From: Spirosoma telluris
GTDB taxonomy: Bacteria; Bacteroidota; Bacteroidia; Cytophagales; Spirosomataceae
Length of the DNA: 64,000 bases
Reading direction: 5' to 3'
Assembly: GCA_003259005.1 (NCBI GenBank)
Contig: QLII01000001.1
Coordinates: 4,604,501 to 4,668,500, forward strand
Both the position numbers and the translations under genes were made by a program. Numbering within the stretch: position 1 is the stretch's first letter; each line of letters opens with the position of its first letter. The notes beneath the pieces were generated by a model. The model was not told where the DNA came from. It searched no databases and worked only from the letters and a program-made list of their open reading frames with translations. This document shows, one piece after another, positions 19,301-28,920 of the stretch.

Positions 19301-22300
19301 AAGCCCCAGTCGCCTTTTTGGGGCGAATACGTTTGGCCAGATAGGGTTTTGCCTGGGTTGCTGAGGTCCACGGCCGGTAAGGGGTCTTTGTTGTCGGCGG
19401 TTGGTTTGGGTAACGAGGCAATGTTGGCGGCAGCTGTGCCTAAGGCCATGTTGTAGTGCATACCACCGCCTAAGCCTGTGAGCACGGCGGGCCCAACCAG
19501 CGGAATGCCTGTTCCGAATTGTACGCTACCGTCGACGAAGCCGTACTTGAACCCATTGACGTTGCCGAATAGCATGGCCATCTTCAGGTTCACGCTTATG
19601 CCGGGCAGCGTCACGGCGGCATTGCCTTTAATACCGTTGCCATACTTTGTGTCCTGATTGAAGAACGCTACGCCCCCCTTAACGGTTAGCGGCCCAATAG
19701 CTCCATTGATGCTCAGGCTACGCGGGTAGGTGCCAACATAAGCTGGTTTAAACCGCCCACTTTCTGTCGTTACCGTTCCCAGAAAGTCGACCGTACCTTT
19801 AGCCTGAATAAAATTCTTGTCGTCATCACCGTCGCCGAGGTGCAGGCCAATCCCAAACCGAATCCCTGCCCCTTCTTTCGTGCTGACAATGGTAGGAGTA
19901 TCAAAATTGATGGGAAAACCGCCCAGCGATCCGGTTGGTTTTTCATCGGGCGGGGTTGGCCAACCGGGTTCATAGGTAGGTGGTTCGGGACCACTGCCAC
20001 CTTTACCGGGGGTTGGCGTTCCTGCTCCCAGGCCTGCTGCACAAGTCGGGCTCAGGTTCCAGCTGCCTGTGCTTAGAAACAGCCCTGAACTGCCAAGGGG
20101 TGTGGCCCCGTTTACGGGCGTGTTGGCAACAGTGAATTTTTCAAAACAGAGCTTAGGTAATAGGGCGTTAAGGGTATTGCCCACCGTTCCTGTACCCGCA
20201 AACTTCTGTACGTTAATGGCTACTTGCCCGCATAGGCTCATCGTTACAGAAGTTGTCTGGTTGGCCGGATGAGTAATCTGAATACTTGTATTCTGATTCA
20301 GATTCATATTGGCGGCAAACAGCGGAATGGTATAATCTGGGGCTGGTTTTGTCGTGAATTGCAAAGCATCAAAGCCCCCGCTAAGGTTACAGGTATATGA
20401 GAAGAAACTGTCGCTGATGGGGAATTGTAGCTTCCCGATAAAGCTGCCGCCCTTGTTGCTATTTTGTACGATTAGCCAGTCGACATCGTCAATCGAGAAG
20501 CCAAAACCGGCCAGTGAGCCGTTGGTATAGTCAAGTACGGGTTTGTTTTTCGGCGCGGGGGTGATGTGGCCGGTAAACTTCGCTCCACTATCAAGAATAC
20601 CGCCCTGCACCATTACGCCAATGCGTGGGTTACTTTTCAGCGATGAGGGTAGTTCGACGGTCAGTTGGTTAAAGTAGATCCCATGCCAGGTGACGCCAGT
20701 TTCGCCGGTATACTCTGCTGGCAGATTGAAGCCAGGAGGATTGATCTTGTCAGAATGGTCATACGCTATATTCGTCCCTGAGAACGTAACCCCTTTCAGC
20801 AGGGGTAATTGAAACGGAGGTAGCTTGACATTACCAATCCAGTCGACCCATTTATCAAAATCGGCGGTGATAGTAGCAATTACGTCGCCAGACTTGTTCT
20901 TGCCCGTTCCATCATCTAATTTCAGTATGCTGCTCCCGAGGTTCAACTCCATCACGGCATGAACCTTATCGAAATCGCCATTGACAATACTGGCGTATGT
21001 GCCTTCGGGCTTGGAGCTGTTTGGGTCACTTTTCTTGATGACCATTTCGGGTACGATGCTGCCCGGTTTCGGTATCGAAAAGTCTTTAATTAGGTAGAGC
21101 GTGCCGGTATCGGGGAGTTTTTTCTGAGGGCTGGTACATACGTCCACAGCCGCCAGAAATAGATTCAGGTTGGCTTCGGGTATGGATACCCCATGACCAG
21201 ATCCATCTCGGCCCCAACCGGGCTAAAGTTCATTTGGTTAATACCAATGAGGCCAATTTTGCTGTCGTATTTGAGGGGTAAGGGAATGGCAACCGCTTGT
21301 TTGGCAGCCTCAACGAGGGTGGTTGTAATCTTGTCGAAATAGTCATTGGGTAAGCCGCCATACCCCCAATCTCGCCCAATGGAATGTTGGGCAGGCCCGG
21401 ACCACTGCTGTCGGAGCCGACAATACCGTCGAACACCTGATTTTGTCCGTTCACCTTCAGCGCCTGAAACGTCACCTTGATCGGTACGCCATTCCAGCTG
21501 ACGCGCCCGGTGCCGGTATAGCCGCCGTTCTGAAATTTCGCCTGATAGATGGTGAGGTCAAACTCGCCGACTTTTACTGTTTTGCCATCCAGCGAACCAC
21601 TTTGTGGATTCAATTCATTTGGTCCCGACCCGATTGGTATTGCCCGACAGATTTTCTTGCTCTTCATGACCTTAGGCTGGTCTACCACATTGGCCAGAGC
21701 CGTATTACTAGTCGGCGGAGTAGAGGCCGTTGGTATGTTCAGCCCCGGCACGACCACAACAGGCGTTTGCGCCAGCTCAATACCGGGCGTTTGCGACTGC
21801 ACTAGTTGCGGCAGACCCGTGCCGTAGGTAAATAAGCAAACGGGGCTCTTGCCATCATTCAGGAAATTGAGTTTCCCCGACCGATCCACGGCCTGAACCC
21901 GCCAGGCGTACCGTTTGCCCACCTGCAAAGGTGGCTGCGTAGGTCCGTACAAAAACGTACTCGTTCGTAAATTCCGAACCTCTACCCCCGACTTCGGCAA
22001 CGCTACGGCGTCGATAAATACATTGGGATCAACATCTACCTGGGGTAACTCCACTACCCGAAGCGTATAGTCCACCTGGGCGGGCGATACGCCAACGGGG
22101 GGCGTCCAGGTAAACACCACGGTCTGGGGTGTTGTAACGGGCACATTCGCGTCGCAAAGGGGCGCAATCAGAATAGGAGGCTCAACCGCCCGAACCACAA
22201 TGGGAGCCGAGCAACCCAGCGGAAACTCGGGCGAAAGTGCCTGTCCAAAGGCGACGGCTGCTGTATTGGTTGCGGTTTCGTTGAACGCCCGCACGCAGAG

Positions 22301-22714
22301 TTGATACGTACCATCGGGCAGCGGGAACCCTCTGGATAGCAGGTTCTTGTCGATACCCGTTACCTCAATCTGGTTCAGGTCAAAGAGGCCTTCCAGGTCG
22401 TTTCGGCTCAACAATGTCTGGCCGGGAGGAATGGTTAGTGGGCGGGGTGGACGATAGTTGGGTGAGGTGCGAATTTCGATGCCGTTATCGCCCGTTAACT
22501 GGCCCGACAAACGAACCTGATAGGTCTGGCGCCCCGTATTGATGATAAAGACGCGCACCTGCTGCCCGGCTCCGGGATAATCCTGCAGATAGGCACTGTA
22601 GGGCGGTAATACACTCACCTGAATTTGCAACGGGAACGTCTGTGCCTGAGCGAGGTGAACAAAAAGAAGTATTAACACAAAGAAAAGGAGCCGGACCGCC
22701 GTAGTGGTTTTCAC
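16335..22714 (-). CDS. giant TANFOR-like surface protein, about 2127 residues (4 apparent frameshifts)
   Basis: The N-terminus matches my memory of TANFOR-domain proteins: IQVSVLPPYSAYLQDYP, then IPPGQTLLSRNDLEG and PPILIAPLCDANVPVTTPQT with FTWTPP, followed by YAWRVQAVD. The centre is long Gly/Asn-rich beta sheet with repeated modules such as YTGTGRVSWNGVPIKVTF and ILDSGAKFTGHITP. A Pro/Gly-rich linker lies near residue 905. The C-terminal 540 residues contain LPVVPGSFYLPGF at the end. Frames break at 21363-21367, 21189-21192, 18290-18293 and 17989-17993, all G/C runs one base short; four added bases give 2128 codons. GTG 22714 is chosen because a signal peptide starts there. An ATG at 22795 is in frame, but its first 27 codons are an interspersed repeat. 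Function unknown; presumably a cell-surface filament or scaffold. Confidence 0.75.
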
Positions 22715-22771
22715 GGAGGTCACAAAGAATCTCTGTGTTCTCTGTGCATTCTCCGTTTCCTCTGTGTTTAA
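22698..22771 (-). repeat. CACAGAG-type interspersed repeat
   Basis: The minus strand reads as degenerate copies of CACAGAG and CACGGAG (CACAGAGGAAACGGAG, CACAGAGAACACAGAG). It closes with the inverted copy CTTTGTGACCTCCGTG. It lies between the barrel gene and the signal peptide of the giant protein and would be translated if ATG 22795 were used. Confidence 0.7.
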
Positions 22772-22778
22772 ACAAAAA

Positions 22779-24473
22779 TTAAAATGAGATTCCATAGCCT
22801 AGATTGCCTCTGAGTTCGTTGAACGTCTGCGTCTGAATGCCTGTATTCGAATTCAAATAGTTGAGTGATAGGCTCAGACTTTGCCGTTTGGCAATCTGAT
22901 AGCCCGCATTCGCCGAAATGGTCAAGATCTTACCCAGTATGCCCGATTGCTGATTAACCAGGTAGCTGGCGCTGGCCGAAGTAGTTAATTTCTTATCGAA
23001 AAAAGCCTGCGTGGCTCCCAGCGTTGGCCCGTAGAACCGTACCGTTCGGTTGCTGTCGCCAACGGCCATGGGCAACTGCGTTTGTGTGTACGAAAGCATT
23101 CCATTGAAGCCCCAGCCAGTAGTCGTTTGCTGGTAGAAATAGCCCAGATTCAGGTTGACATTGTTATTCTCGGTCTGGCTGGCCGTGTTGGCATTCAGAT
23201 CGCGGAGCTTCTGGTAGGTTGTGGTTAACGTAAAGACCTGAAGCACATCTTCTTTCTGAAGTGTATACCGTGTATTGACCGTTGCCGAAAGGTTATTCTG
23301 TGCCAGGCGCACCGTGTCAATAATAGGTCGAATACCGGCTTGTTGGCTAATCCCGTAGTTAGACAGTTGTACATCGACGCCAAATTTGGTCGCCGGATTA
23401 TACGAAACGACCAGCGAGCCGATTGTCCGGCCGGTACGGGCGCTTTTGTTCTGCGCCAGATTATCATATTGAACTCCGTAGCTACCCGACAACCGGAGCT
23501 TACCTTCCATCAGGGTGAGGTTAGGTGCAATGGCATAACTCTCAATATCACTCTGAAAATAATAAGCGCCCATTGTCTGAAAATTAGGGTCGATCCGTTT
23601 GTACTGGAGTTTGATGCCCGCCTGCTGGCCCCGGTAGCCAATAGCGGCCTGCGTTGCCTGGGTCACCTGCGTCGATAGGCGGGGCGTCAGCCATTGGCCG
23701 AAGAAGCGCGTAATGGGGCTACTCCCCTCCCCAGACACGATGGTGGCCCGTACATCGCGGGTAAATGCACTCACAGCCGCGTCTAATTCTACCGTAATGT
23801 GTTTGATAATCAGCAGCCTCGTGGTTATGCCAACCACCAGATTTTCAGCAGGCACCACTGTTTGGGTAGCAGACTGCGGCACAGAGATAATAGAGGTCGA
23901 GTCATCTTTGGCGCGAAGCATAATCAGATCAATGTAGTTGCCCGGTTTTCCGTAGCCAACCTTCACGGCATAGCCGGTACGCTGATAGGCCGGGATAATA
24001 TCGGGTTCGGCCAGATTCGTCGAGATAGCTTTGTTGAAACGGCCATACACCGCACCCAGCCGCAACTTACCCGGATTTAATTCAATGCCACCGCCCAGAA
24101 AGGTGTGCCCTGCGAGCGTGAACGGTGAGAAGGATATGTTGCGGTAACCCGCATGGACGGTCGCCCATTTATACGTTGGTGAAACGCCGAACTGATTGAA
24201 GGGTTGCCGAAAACTACTGCCCTGATTGCCCAGTACCGCCGAGAAAGGAAGTGAAATGCCACCGGGTAGAGCAACCGTCACAGAACCGCTCAATCCAAAT
24301 GGCGAAGGTTGATTACGAGCGGGAATACCACTAGCGGTGTAAAATCCAGCATAGGCATTCAGCCCACCCGATACGTTTACCGGTAACGATTTGGGGGTTG
24401 GTGCATCGGTTTGAGCCCATGTTGGATAACTCAGCCAAAACCCGCAACAAACAAGTAGTAAAGATGAGCGCAT
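22779..24473 (-). CDS. outer-membrane beta-barrel protein, first gene of the surface operon
   Basis: The 564-residue protein has a signal peptide (about 1-20, ending TWAQ). It continues with many alternating beta strands: LRLGAVYGRFNKAI, GIKLQYKRIDPNF, LRLSGSYGVQYDN and VNLNLGYFYQQTT. It ends in the aromatic residue of an outer-membrane barrel (YGISF). The predicted strand number is above 20. It precedes the giant TANFOR-like gene and may serve as its export or anchoring partner. A promoter with an 18-bp box lies 40-87 bp upstream. Confidence 0.8.
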   Translation of the reverse strand: MRSSLLLVCCGFWLSYPTWAQTDAPTPKSLPVNVSGGLNAYAGFYTASGIPARNQPSPFGLSGSVTVALPGGISLPFSAVLGNQGSSFRQPFNQFGVSPTYKWATVHAGYRNISFSPFTLAGHTFLGGGIELNPGKLRLGAVYGRFNKAISTNLAEPDIIPAYQRTGYAVKVGYGKPGNYIDLIMLRAKDDSTSIISVPQSATQTVVPAENLVVGITTRLLIIKHITVELDAAVSAFTRDVRATIVSGEGSSPITRFFGQWLTPRLSTQVTQATQAAIGYRGQQAGIKLQYKRIDPNFQTMGAYYFQSDIESYAIAPNLTLMEGKLRLSGSYGVQYDNLAQNKSARTGRTIGSLVVSYNPATKFGVDVQLSNYGISQQAGIRPIIDTVRLAQNNLSATVNTRYTLQKEDVLQVFTLTTTYQKLRDLNANTASQTENNNVNLNLGYFYQQTTTGWGFNGMLSYTQTQLPMAVGDSNRTVRFYGPTLGATQAFFDKKLTTSASASYLVNQQSGILGKILTISANAGYQIAKRQSLSLSLNYLNSNTGIQTQTFNELRGNLGYGISF

Positions 24474-24513
24474 TCCCTGACACAGGTATGGGTTTACTGT
24501 TAAATACCTATGC

Positions 24514-24560
24514 CAAAACTACTTATCGTCTGGGCGCGCATCAATCGGATAAATGTATGA
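24514..24560 (-). promoter_or_regulatory. promoter with upstream activator box, surface operon
   Basis: On the minus strand the box TCATACATTTATCCGATT (24543-24560) is followed after exactly 21 bp by TAGTTTTG (24514-24521), a full match to TAnnTTTG. The ATG at 24473 is 41 bp further on. The same box and spacing occur at 26911-26957 before the response regulator. No -33 element is needed in this arrangement, as expected for an activated promoter. Confidence 0.7.
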
Positions 24561-24806
24561 TAGGGAAACTACGCTGGTTAGCCTTATAGCCTTAACGTTC
24601 TGATTATTAATTGTTTGAATTTGAAGATTGGTCAACTTTGTAAAGTAGAGTACGTAGTTTTACCCGGTTTCACGAGTTACTATCCGTTTAACCCTAAACA
24701 GGGACAGAGCCACGGGCAGGCTTTCCTGCTCGTACTTGTTTCACCTAAGCCTGGTTGGCTTACGGTTTTCAATCCATCTTTCTCTGGATCAGCCTCTTGA
24801 ATCAAA

Positions 24807-24911
24807 ATGAGTTGGGAAGAGATATTAACCCTCCCCGTCGAACGACTGTCCCCTGCCGATGCAATGCGTCGAATGAAAGAAGCAAGCGTAGAGTCAAAAT
24901 CAAAAAAGTAA
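24807..24911 (+). CDS. possible 34-residue small protein
   Basis: The short frame reads MSWEEILTLPVERLSPADAM then RRMKEASVESKSKK. It is soluble, charged and helical in appearance. No clear ribosome site is seen. It is the only plausible frame in the 24561-25055 gap, which otherwise shows no gene, and it may be chance. Confidence 0.25.
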   Translation: MSWEEILTLPVERLSPADAMRRMKEASVESKSKK

Positions 24912-25055
24912 CTCTTTCGATCATTGCCAGATCGTTGAACCCAAGTGAATAGAAGACGCTGACCCCTACTCAGTATCAATTCCCCTATTTTGCAACTTGG
25001 TAACCATTCCATATCTCTTCTGTCGTTTTCTTGTCAGCAAATCAAATTCATTAAA

Positions 25056-25076
25056 GTGACACAGCGAGCGTGTCAC
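25056..25076. promoter_or_regulatory. palindrome upstream of the small hypothetical gene
   Basis: GTGACAC-agcgagc-GTGTCAC is a perfect 7-bp inverted repeat with a 7-bp centre, 50 bp before the ATG at 25126. It is too weak and lacks a T run for a terminator, so an operator is more likely. Confidence 0.4.
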
Positions 25077-25125
25077 AAAACCGAAACCTTTTCTGTTGTA
25101 TATTCGTCCAGAACCTAGTAGAGCT

Positions 25126-25368
25126 ATGACGACCAACAACATACCCACCATCACCGAAACACCCGATGCTTTCGTCGTAAACGGAATAGTCGTACCTAAA
25201 ATGAAGCGGGGCCAGATGAATGCGTATGACCCGGCACTTATCAAGGCCATTGGCGCGGATTTGTTCTTTCAGTTAGTCTCCCCTAAAGAACCTGTCCCCA
25301 TCCCTGACCTTGGCTTTACCGACGCCGAATGGGACGATATGGAAAATCAACTCCGTCATGACCAATGA
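25126..25368 (+). CDS. small hypothetical protein
   Basis: The 80-residue soluble acidic protein reads MTTNNIPTITETPDAFVVNG at its start and ends AEWDDMENQLRHDQ. I do not recognise it. ATG 25126 is preferred over the upstream in-frame ATG 25096 because the latter adds an unlikely basic leader. Its 3' end overlaps the 3' end of the convergent WYL-like gene by 53 bp, which is unusual and suggests that one of the two ends is not functional. Confidence 0.5.
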   Translation: MTTNNIPTITETPDAFVVNGIVVPKMKRGQMNAYDPALIKAIGADLFFQLVSPKEPVPIPDLGFTDAEWDDMENQLRHDQ

Positions 25369-26032
25369 TTTTCGATACGAACCTGATTCTTTCTACACCA
25401 ACATCTCTCCCACCCGCCCGCAAATAATCCCGAAACGCGTCGGGCTCATTAATCTGCACTTGCCCCGGTATACCCAACACAAACCGGCCAATGCCCACCC
25501 AGCTACGTACTGTGCCTTCGTAGGTATAAGGGAAATCGGTATCGTCGGGATTGGGCATGATGTCAGGGCGCGTTAGTGGGTACGCTTCCGTTAATAGGTG
25601 ATAGGCCTGATAGGTGAGTCGAAGTGATACTCTCTTTTGGTCGCCCGGCCAGTCGAACGGGTCGGTGGGGACTTCAGTGGGTGGTTTTGTCTGGGCCGTT
25701 TCCAGGACAACAACGTCTTCAATGCGCTGCGTTTTGAACGTTTTTGCCGTATTGGATTCGGGCTCATAGGCCGTCAGTTGCGTAAAATTCTCGGAGAAAC
25801 TATAGGGTTCTACCAACCGGTCGCTGATGGAGTTGCTGTTGATGGAATGGTAACGCAGTAACCGCACCTGCCGCCGATCGCGGATGGCGTCGGATAGGCG
25901 ATCCATGTAGCGCCGGGCATGACGCGGAGTGCATTCCAGAATTTGCGCTAACTGAGCGAGGGTTTTACCGGGGCGCTGTTTTAACAGCCGGATTAAGTTG
26001 AGGGTACGCGCTAAATTCTGCTGGGCAGCCAT
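25316..26032 (-). CDS. WYL-domain-like transcriptional regulator with a missing linker
   Basis: The 238-residue protein has an N-terminal winged helix-turn-helix (about 8-47, KTLAQLAQILECTPRHARRY). A WYL-like domain (about 48-115) contains IRDRRQVRLLRYHSINSN and RLVEPYSF. A C-terminal part has FDWPGDQKRVSLRLTYQAY and GIPGQVQINEPDAFRDYLR. Members of this family usually carry about 100 residues between the helix-turn-helix and the WYL core. Here MDRLSDAIRDRRQ joins them directly, which suggests an internal deletion. It would bind DNA and a ligand; targets are unknown. Confidence 0.7.
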   Translation of the reverse strand: MAAQQNLARTLNLIRLLKQRPGKTLAQLAQILECTPRHARRYMDRLSDAIRDRRQVRLLRYHSINSNSISDRLVEPYSFSENFTQLTAYEPESNTAKTFKTQRIEDVVVLETAQTKPPTEVPTDPFDWPGDQKRVSLRLTYQAYHLLTEAYPLTRPDIMPNPDDTDFPYTYEGTVRSWVGIGRFVLGIPGQVQINEPDAFRDYLRAGGRDVGVERIRFVSKIIGHDGVDFPYRPIRRR

Positions 26033-26105
26033 GTGTGGGTAGATTGGTGCCCAATAACACCAAATTCCACCATATATAAAACGAGGAAATTACGGTAATT
26101 GACAA

Positions 26106-26224
26106 CTAGTGCTTTGGCAAAATAGATTCTTTTGATCCTATAGATTCTTTTGATTCTATCGTATTGACAATCAGACACAATAGAACCAAAAGAATCTATA
26201 GAAACTAAATTGGACGAGCACTAG
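26106..26224. repeat. 119-bp MITE-like element with GATTCTAT words
   Basis: The terminal inverted repeat CTAGTGCT/AGCACTAG (26106-26113 and 26217-26224) encloses two copies of ATAGATTCTTTTGAT and an inverted counterpart (CCAAAAGAATCTATAG). It ends 8 bp after the stop of the response regulator. Confidence 0.6.
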
Positions 26225-26231
26225 CCGCCCT

Positions 26232-26858
26232 TTACTTGAACAACCCCGTTTTCAGTGCTTTCGCCACCGCTTCGGACTTGGAGTTGACGTGCAGTTTTTC
26301 GTAGATATTGACAATGTGGGTGCGAACCGTACCCATGCTCATTGTACAGTGGTGCGCAATGAGTTTATAGCTATCTCCTTCAACCAATCGCTGAAGCACT
26401 TCTTTTTCTTTGTCGGTCAGCAGAAACGTGTTGTTCTTAGGTTGCCGAAAAGCCTCCAGTACTTTCAGGGCAATGGACGGCGTCATGGCCGCACCCCCAT
26501 TCATTACTTCCCGAATGGACTCAATGATTTTATCGGCGGGTGTTTTCTTCAACAGGTAGCCCACAGCTCCTGCCGAAATAGCCGCAAAAATGCGTTCAAC
26601 ATCTTCAAATACGGTCAGCATCAGAATTTTAGGACGCGTTGTCTGTTGCCGGATAAGCTTAACGGCTTCGATACCCGTGCGTCCGGGCATGTCGATATCC
26701 ATCAAAATGACATCCGGCTGGTTGTGCAAAACCTCTTCCACGGCCGTAAGGGCATTGGGGTATTTGCCGGTCACGATCAGATCGTCAGTTGCATCGAAAA
26801 CCAACGCCAGGGTTTCACGCAGAGAGTCATTATCATCGAAAATAGAGACGCGAATCAT
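26232..26858 (-). CDS. LuxR/NarL-family response regulator
   Basis: The 208-residue protein has a receiver domain with FDDND near residue 7, phospho-acceptor Asp54 in VILMDIDMPGR, and GYLLKKTPADK. A LuxR helix-turn-helix follows (about 145-205: LTDKEKEVLQRLVEG and GTVRTHIVNIYEKLHV). It lies at the end of three tandem TPR kinases and is their likely partner. Its own promoter (26911-26957) carries the 18-bp box that is also found before the surface operon, so it probably controls itself and that operon. Confidence 0.93.
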   Translation of the reverse strand: MIRVSIFDDNDSLRETLALVFDATDDLIVTGKYPNALTAVEEVLHNQPDVILMDIDMPGRTGIEAVKLIRQQTTRPKILMLTVFEDVERIFAAISAGAVGYLLKKTPADKIIESIREVMNGGAAMTPSIALKVLEAFRQPKNNTFLLTDKEKEVLQRLVEGDSYKLIAHHCTMSMGTVRTHIVNIYEKLHVNSKSEAVAKALKTGLFK

Positions 26859-26910
26859 GGAGTTAGTGTTTTCTAAGCGTAAAGCGTAGCCTTAAACCGC
26901 TTTTATCAGA

Positions 26911-26957
26911 CAAAAATACGGTATCGACCAACGCTCGTAAATCGGATAAATGTATGA
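26911..26957 (-). promoter_or_regulatory. promoter with upstream activator box, response regulator gene
   Basis: On the minus strand TCATACATTTATCCGATT (26940-26957) is followed after exactly 21 bp by TATTTTTG (26911-26918), a perfect TAnnTTTG. The start codon is 52 bp downstream. The box begins 4 bp after the stop of the upstream kinase. Confidence 0.7.
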
Positions 26958-26960
26958 CTG

Positions 26961-28892
26961 TTACGGATTGACGACCAGTTGCAAACGAGTTCCCTGCCCC
27001 GGTGCCGACTGAACGTCTAACGAACCACCCACAGCTTCGGCCCGCTGCTGCATACTGCTTTGTCCGGTGCGTTCACGGGGCTTTGTCACATCAAAACCTC
27101 GTCCATTGTCCTCAATCAACATCTCAAGCTGATCAGTTAGCCGGGTAACCCGAACGGTGGCCTGCGTGGCCTCCGAATACTTGACTAAATTATTAATGGC
27201 TTCTTTTCCAATTAGATACAAATTTCGTCGAACTTCCATTGACACAGGAATATCGGCCAGAGCAGGATCGGTCTGAAACGTGAAGCTAATCGCCTTCGAC
27301 TCCATCAGCGGTTGCGCGTACTCCTGAAGTCGCATGGCGATTCGTTGCAGGGAATCATTGCCGGGATTAATGGTCCAGATAATCTCATCCATAGCCTCCA
27401 GAATCTGGCGGGCATCGGTGTTAATTTTTTGGATAGCCCGCTCAACGGCTTCCGGTCGTTTTTGGGCAATAAGACTGTTCACCATCCCACTCAGCAGCGA
27501 AATACTACTCAGCGTACTGCCTACTTCATCATGCAGATCATGTGCAATTTGCTTACGCAATGCCTGGGCTTCTTCCAGCCGCCGAAGTCGGGAACGGTTC
27601 AGTAACCAGGCACTAATAGCCAGACCCAGCAACAAGAGCAAGGCCCCGCCAAGAAGCAGCGCATTGGTTTGTAAGCGTTTATTGATCAGTTCTTTTTCGC
27701 GAAGTTGAGCCTGTTGGCGGAGCAATTTTATTTCCTGTTCTTTCTTTTCGGTCTTGTACTGGGCTACCAGTCGTTGCACTTCGGCGCTGGTTCGCACTAC
27801 CGTAGTCGAGTCAATTTGCTTATTCTTTTCAAGCTGATAGGCATAGGCCTGCTGAAAATTTTTCATGCCGCCGTACAGGTCGGCCAGGCCCTGGGTATAG
27901 ATGGCTATTTTGTTTTTGTCGTCTAACTCGTTAGCCAGGGCAAGCGCTTTTTTCATGTTTACCTCTGCCCGCTTATAGTCTTTGAGGTCTTCATGTAGCT
28001 GCCCCAGATTGAAATAATCAGTAGCCATTGCCCCTTTATTCCCTTGCTGACTGGACATAGCCAGGGCCTGCTCTATGGCGCGTTTAGCCTCCTCAAATCG
28101 TTTTACTTTTCGTAAGGCGAGGCCTGTATTGACTAAAATATCGGCCTGTAACAAGGCTGACTCGGCCTCTTTGGCGTGTTTGAGAGCTGTACGGTAATAG
28201 GCCAGAGCGTTTGTTTCCTGCTCGAGATCATCATAGCATCTGCCGATATTTTGTTCGGTAATGGCCATGCCATAAGGAGCGTTTAACTTCCGATTCAAAA
28301 CGAGTGCCTGTTGAAAATACGCAATGGCTTCGCGGGGTCGCCTGGTATCTTTCAGCGCAAGCCCGACCCCTATGTAGGTATCTTCATTACGGGGCTGAAT
28401 AGCATACTGATCCTGCATACGAAGCGACCGAAGATAAATTTCGAGGGCTTTTTCGGGCTGATTTAGATTGCGATAGGCCGTTCCGAGGTTCGTCATGGCG
28501 TTTGCCCGTATACGTGGCGAGAGCTTATTGGCCTCCGCAATTGCCAGGGCCTTCTGGAGATAGTCCAGGGTTTGTTGTGGTCTACCCGACAGGTAGTAAT
28601 TGGCACCCAGGAAGGTATTTGCCTGATAGATGCCCCGGCTAAAATTTAACTTAATCGCTACTTTTTCGGCCACGCGCAACAACGAATCGGCCCGGTCATA
28701 ATTAGCCCTTGTGCGGGTAGTCAGATTACCCATCCTGAGCAGGGCATTGACGTAATTGGTATCGGTTGGCTGGTGGGTTTGCACATAGGTTTCCAGCGAA
28801 TCGAGCGATTTGGGTATTTGGGCGTTTACTATATCGCTAGTCACCAGAGCCAGATAGAGTGCAGTCAGTCGTAAACAGGAAAGTAATTTCAT
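26961..28892 (-). CDS. TPR sensor histidine kinase 1 of a tandem triplet
   Basis: The 643-residue protein has a signal peptide (about 1-24, ending VNAQ) and six to seven TPR units (about 30-340, for example AIAYFQQALVLNRKLNAPYG). A coiled coil (about 350-395) and one membrane helix (about 398-420) follow. The HisKA_3 motif IAHDLHDEVGSTLSSISLLS has the acceptor His at about 454. The ATPase has EAINNLVKYSEAT and IEDNGRGFD. It is the last kinase before the response regulator. Sensing is expected on the outer side of the inner membrane. Confidence 0.92.
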   Translation of the reverse strand: MKLLSCLRLTALYLALVTSDIVNAQIPKSLDSLETYVQTHQPTDTNYVNALLRMGNLTTRTRANYDRADSLLRVAEKVAIKLNFSRGIYQANTFLGANYYLSGRPQQTLDYLQKALAIAEANKLSPRIRANAMTNLGTAYRNLNQPEKALEIYLRSLRMQDQYAIQPRNEDTYIGVGLALKDTRRPREAIAYFQQALVLNRKLNAPYGMAITEQNIGRCYDDLEQETNALAYYRTALKHAKEAESALLQADILVNTGLALRKVKRFEEAKRAIEQALAMSSQQGNKGAMATDYFNLGQLHEDLKDYKRAEVNMKKALALANELDDKNKIAIYTQGLADLYGGMKNFQQAYAYQLEKNKQIDSTTVVRTSAEVQRLVAQYKTEKKEQEIKLLRQQAQLREKELINKRLQTNALLLGGALLLLLGLAISAWLLNRSRLRRLEEAQALRKQIAHDLHDEVGSTLSSISLLSGMVNSLIAQKRPEAVERAIQKINTDARQILEAMDEIIWTINPGNDSLQRIAMRLQEYAQPLMESKAISFTFQTDPALADIPVSMEVRRNLYLIGKEAINNLVKYSEATQATVRVTRLTDQLEMLIEDNGRGFDVTKPRERTGQSSMQQRAEAVGGSLDVQSAPGQGTRLQLVVNP

Positions 28893-28920
28893 CGATTTCA
28901 GTGCAGGGTTAGATCGTATT

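Noticed and set aside
24680..25012. A 110-residue minus-strand frame in the gap before the small hypothetical gene
   Set aside because: It has irregular composition, no recognisable pattern and no promoter or ribosome site; probably chance.
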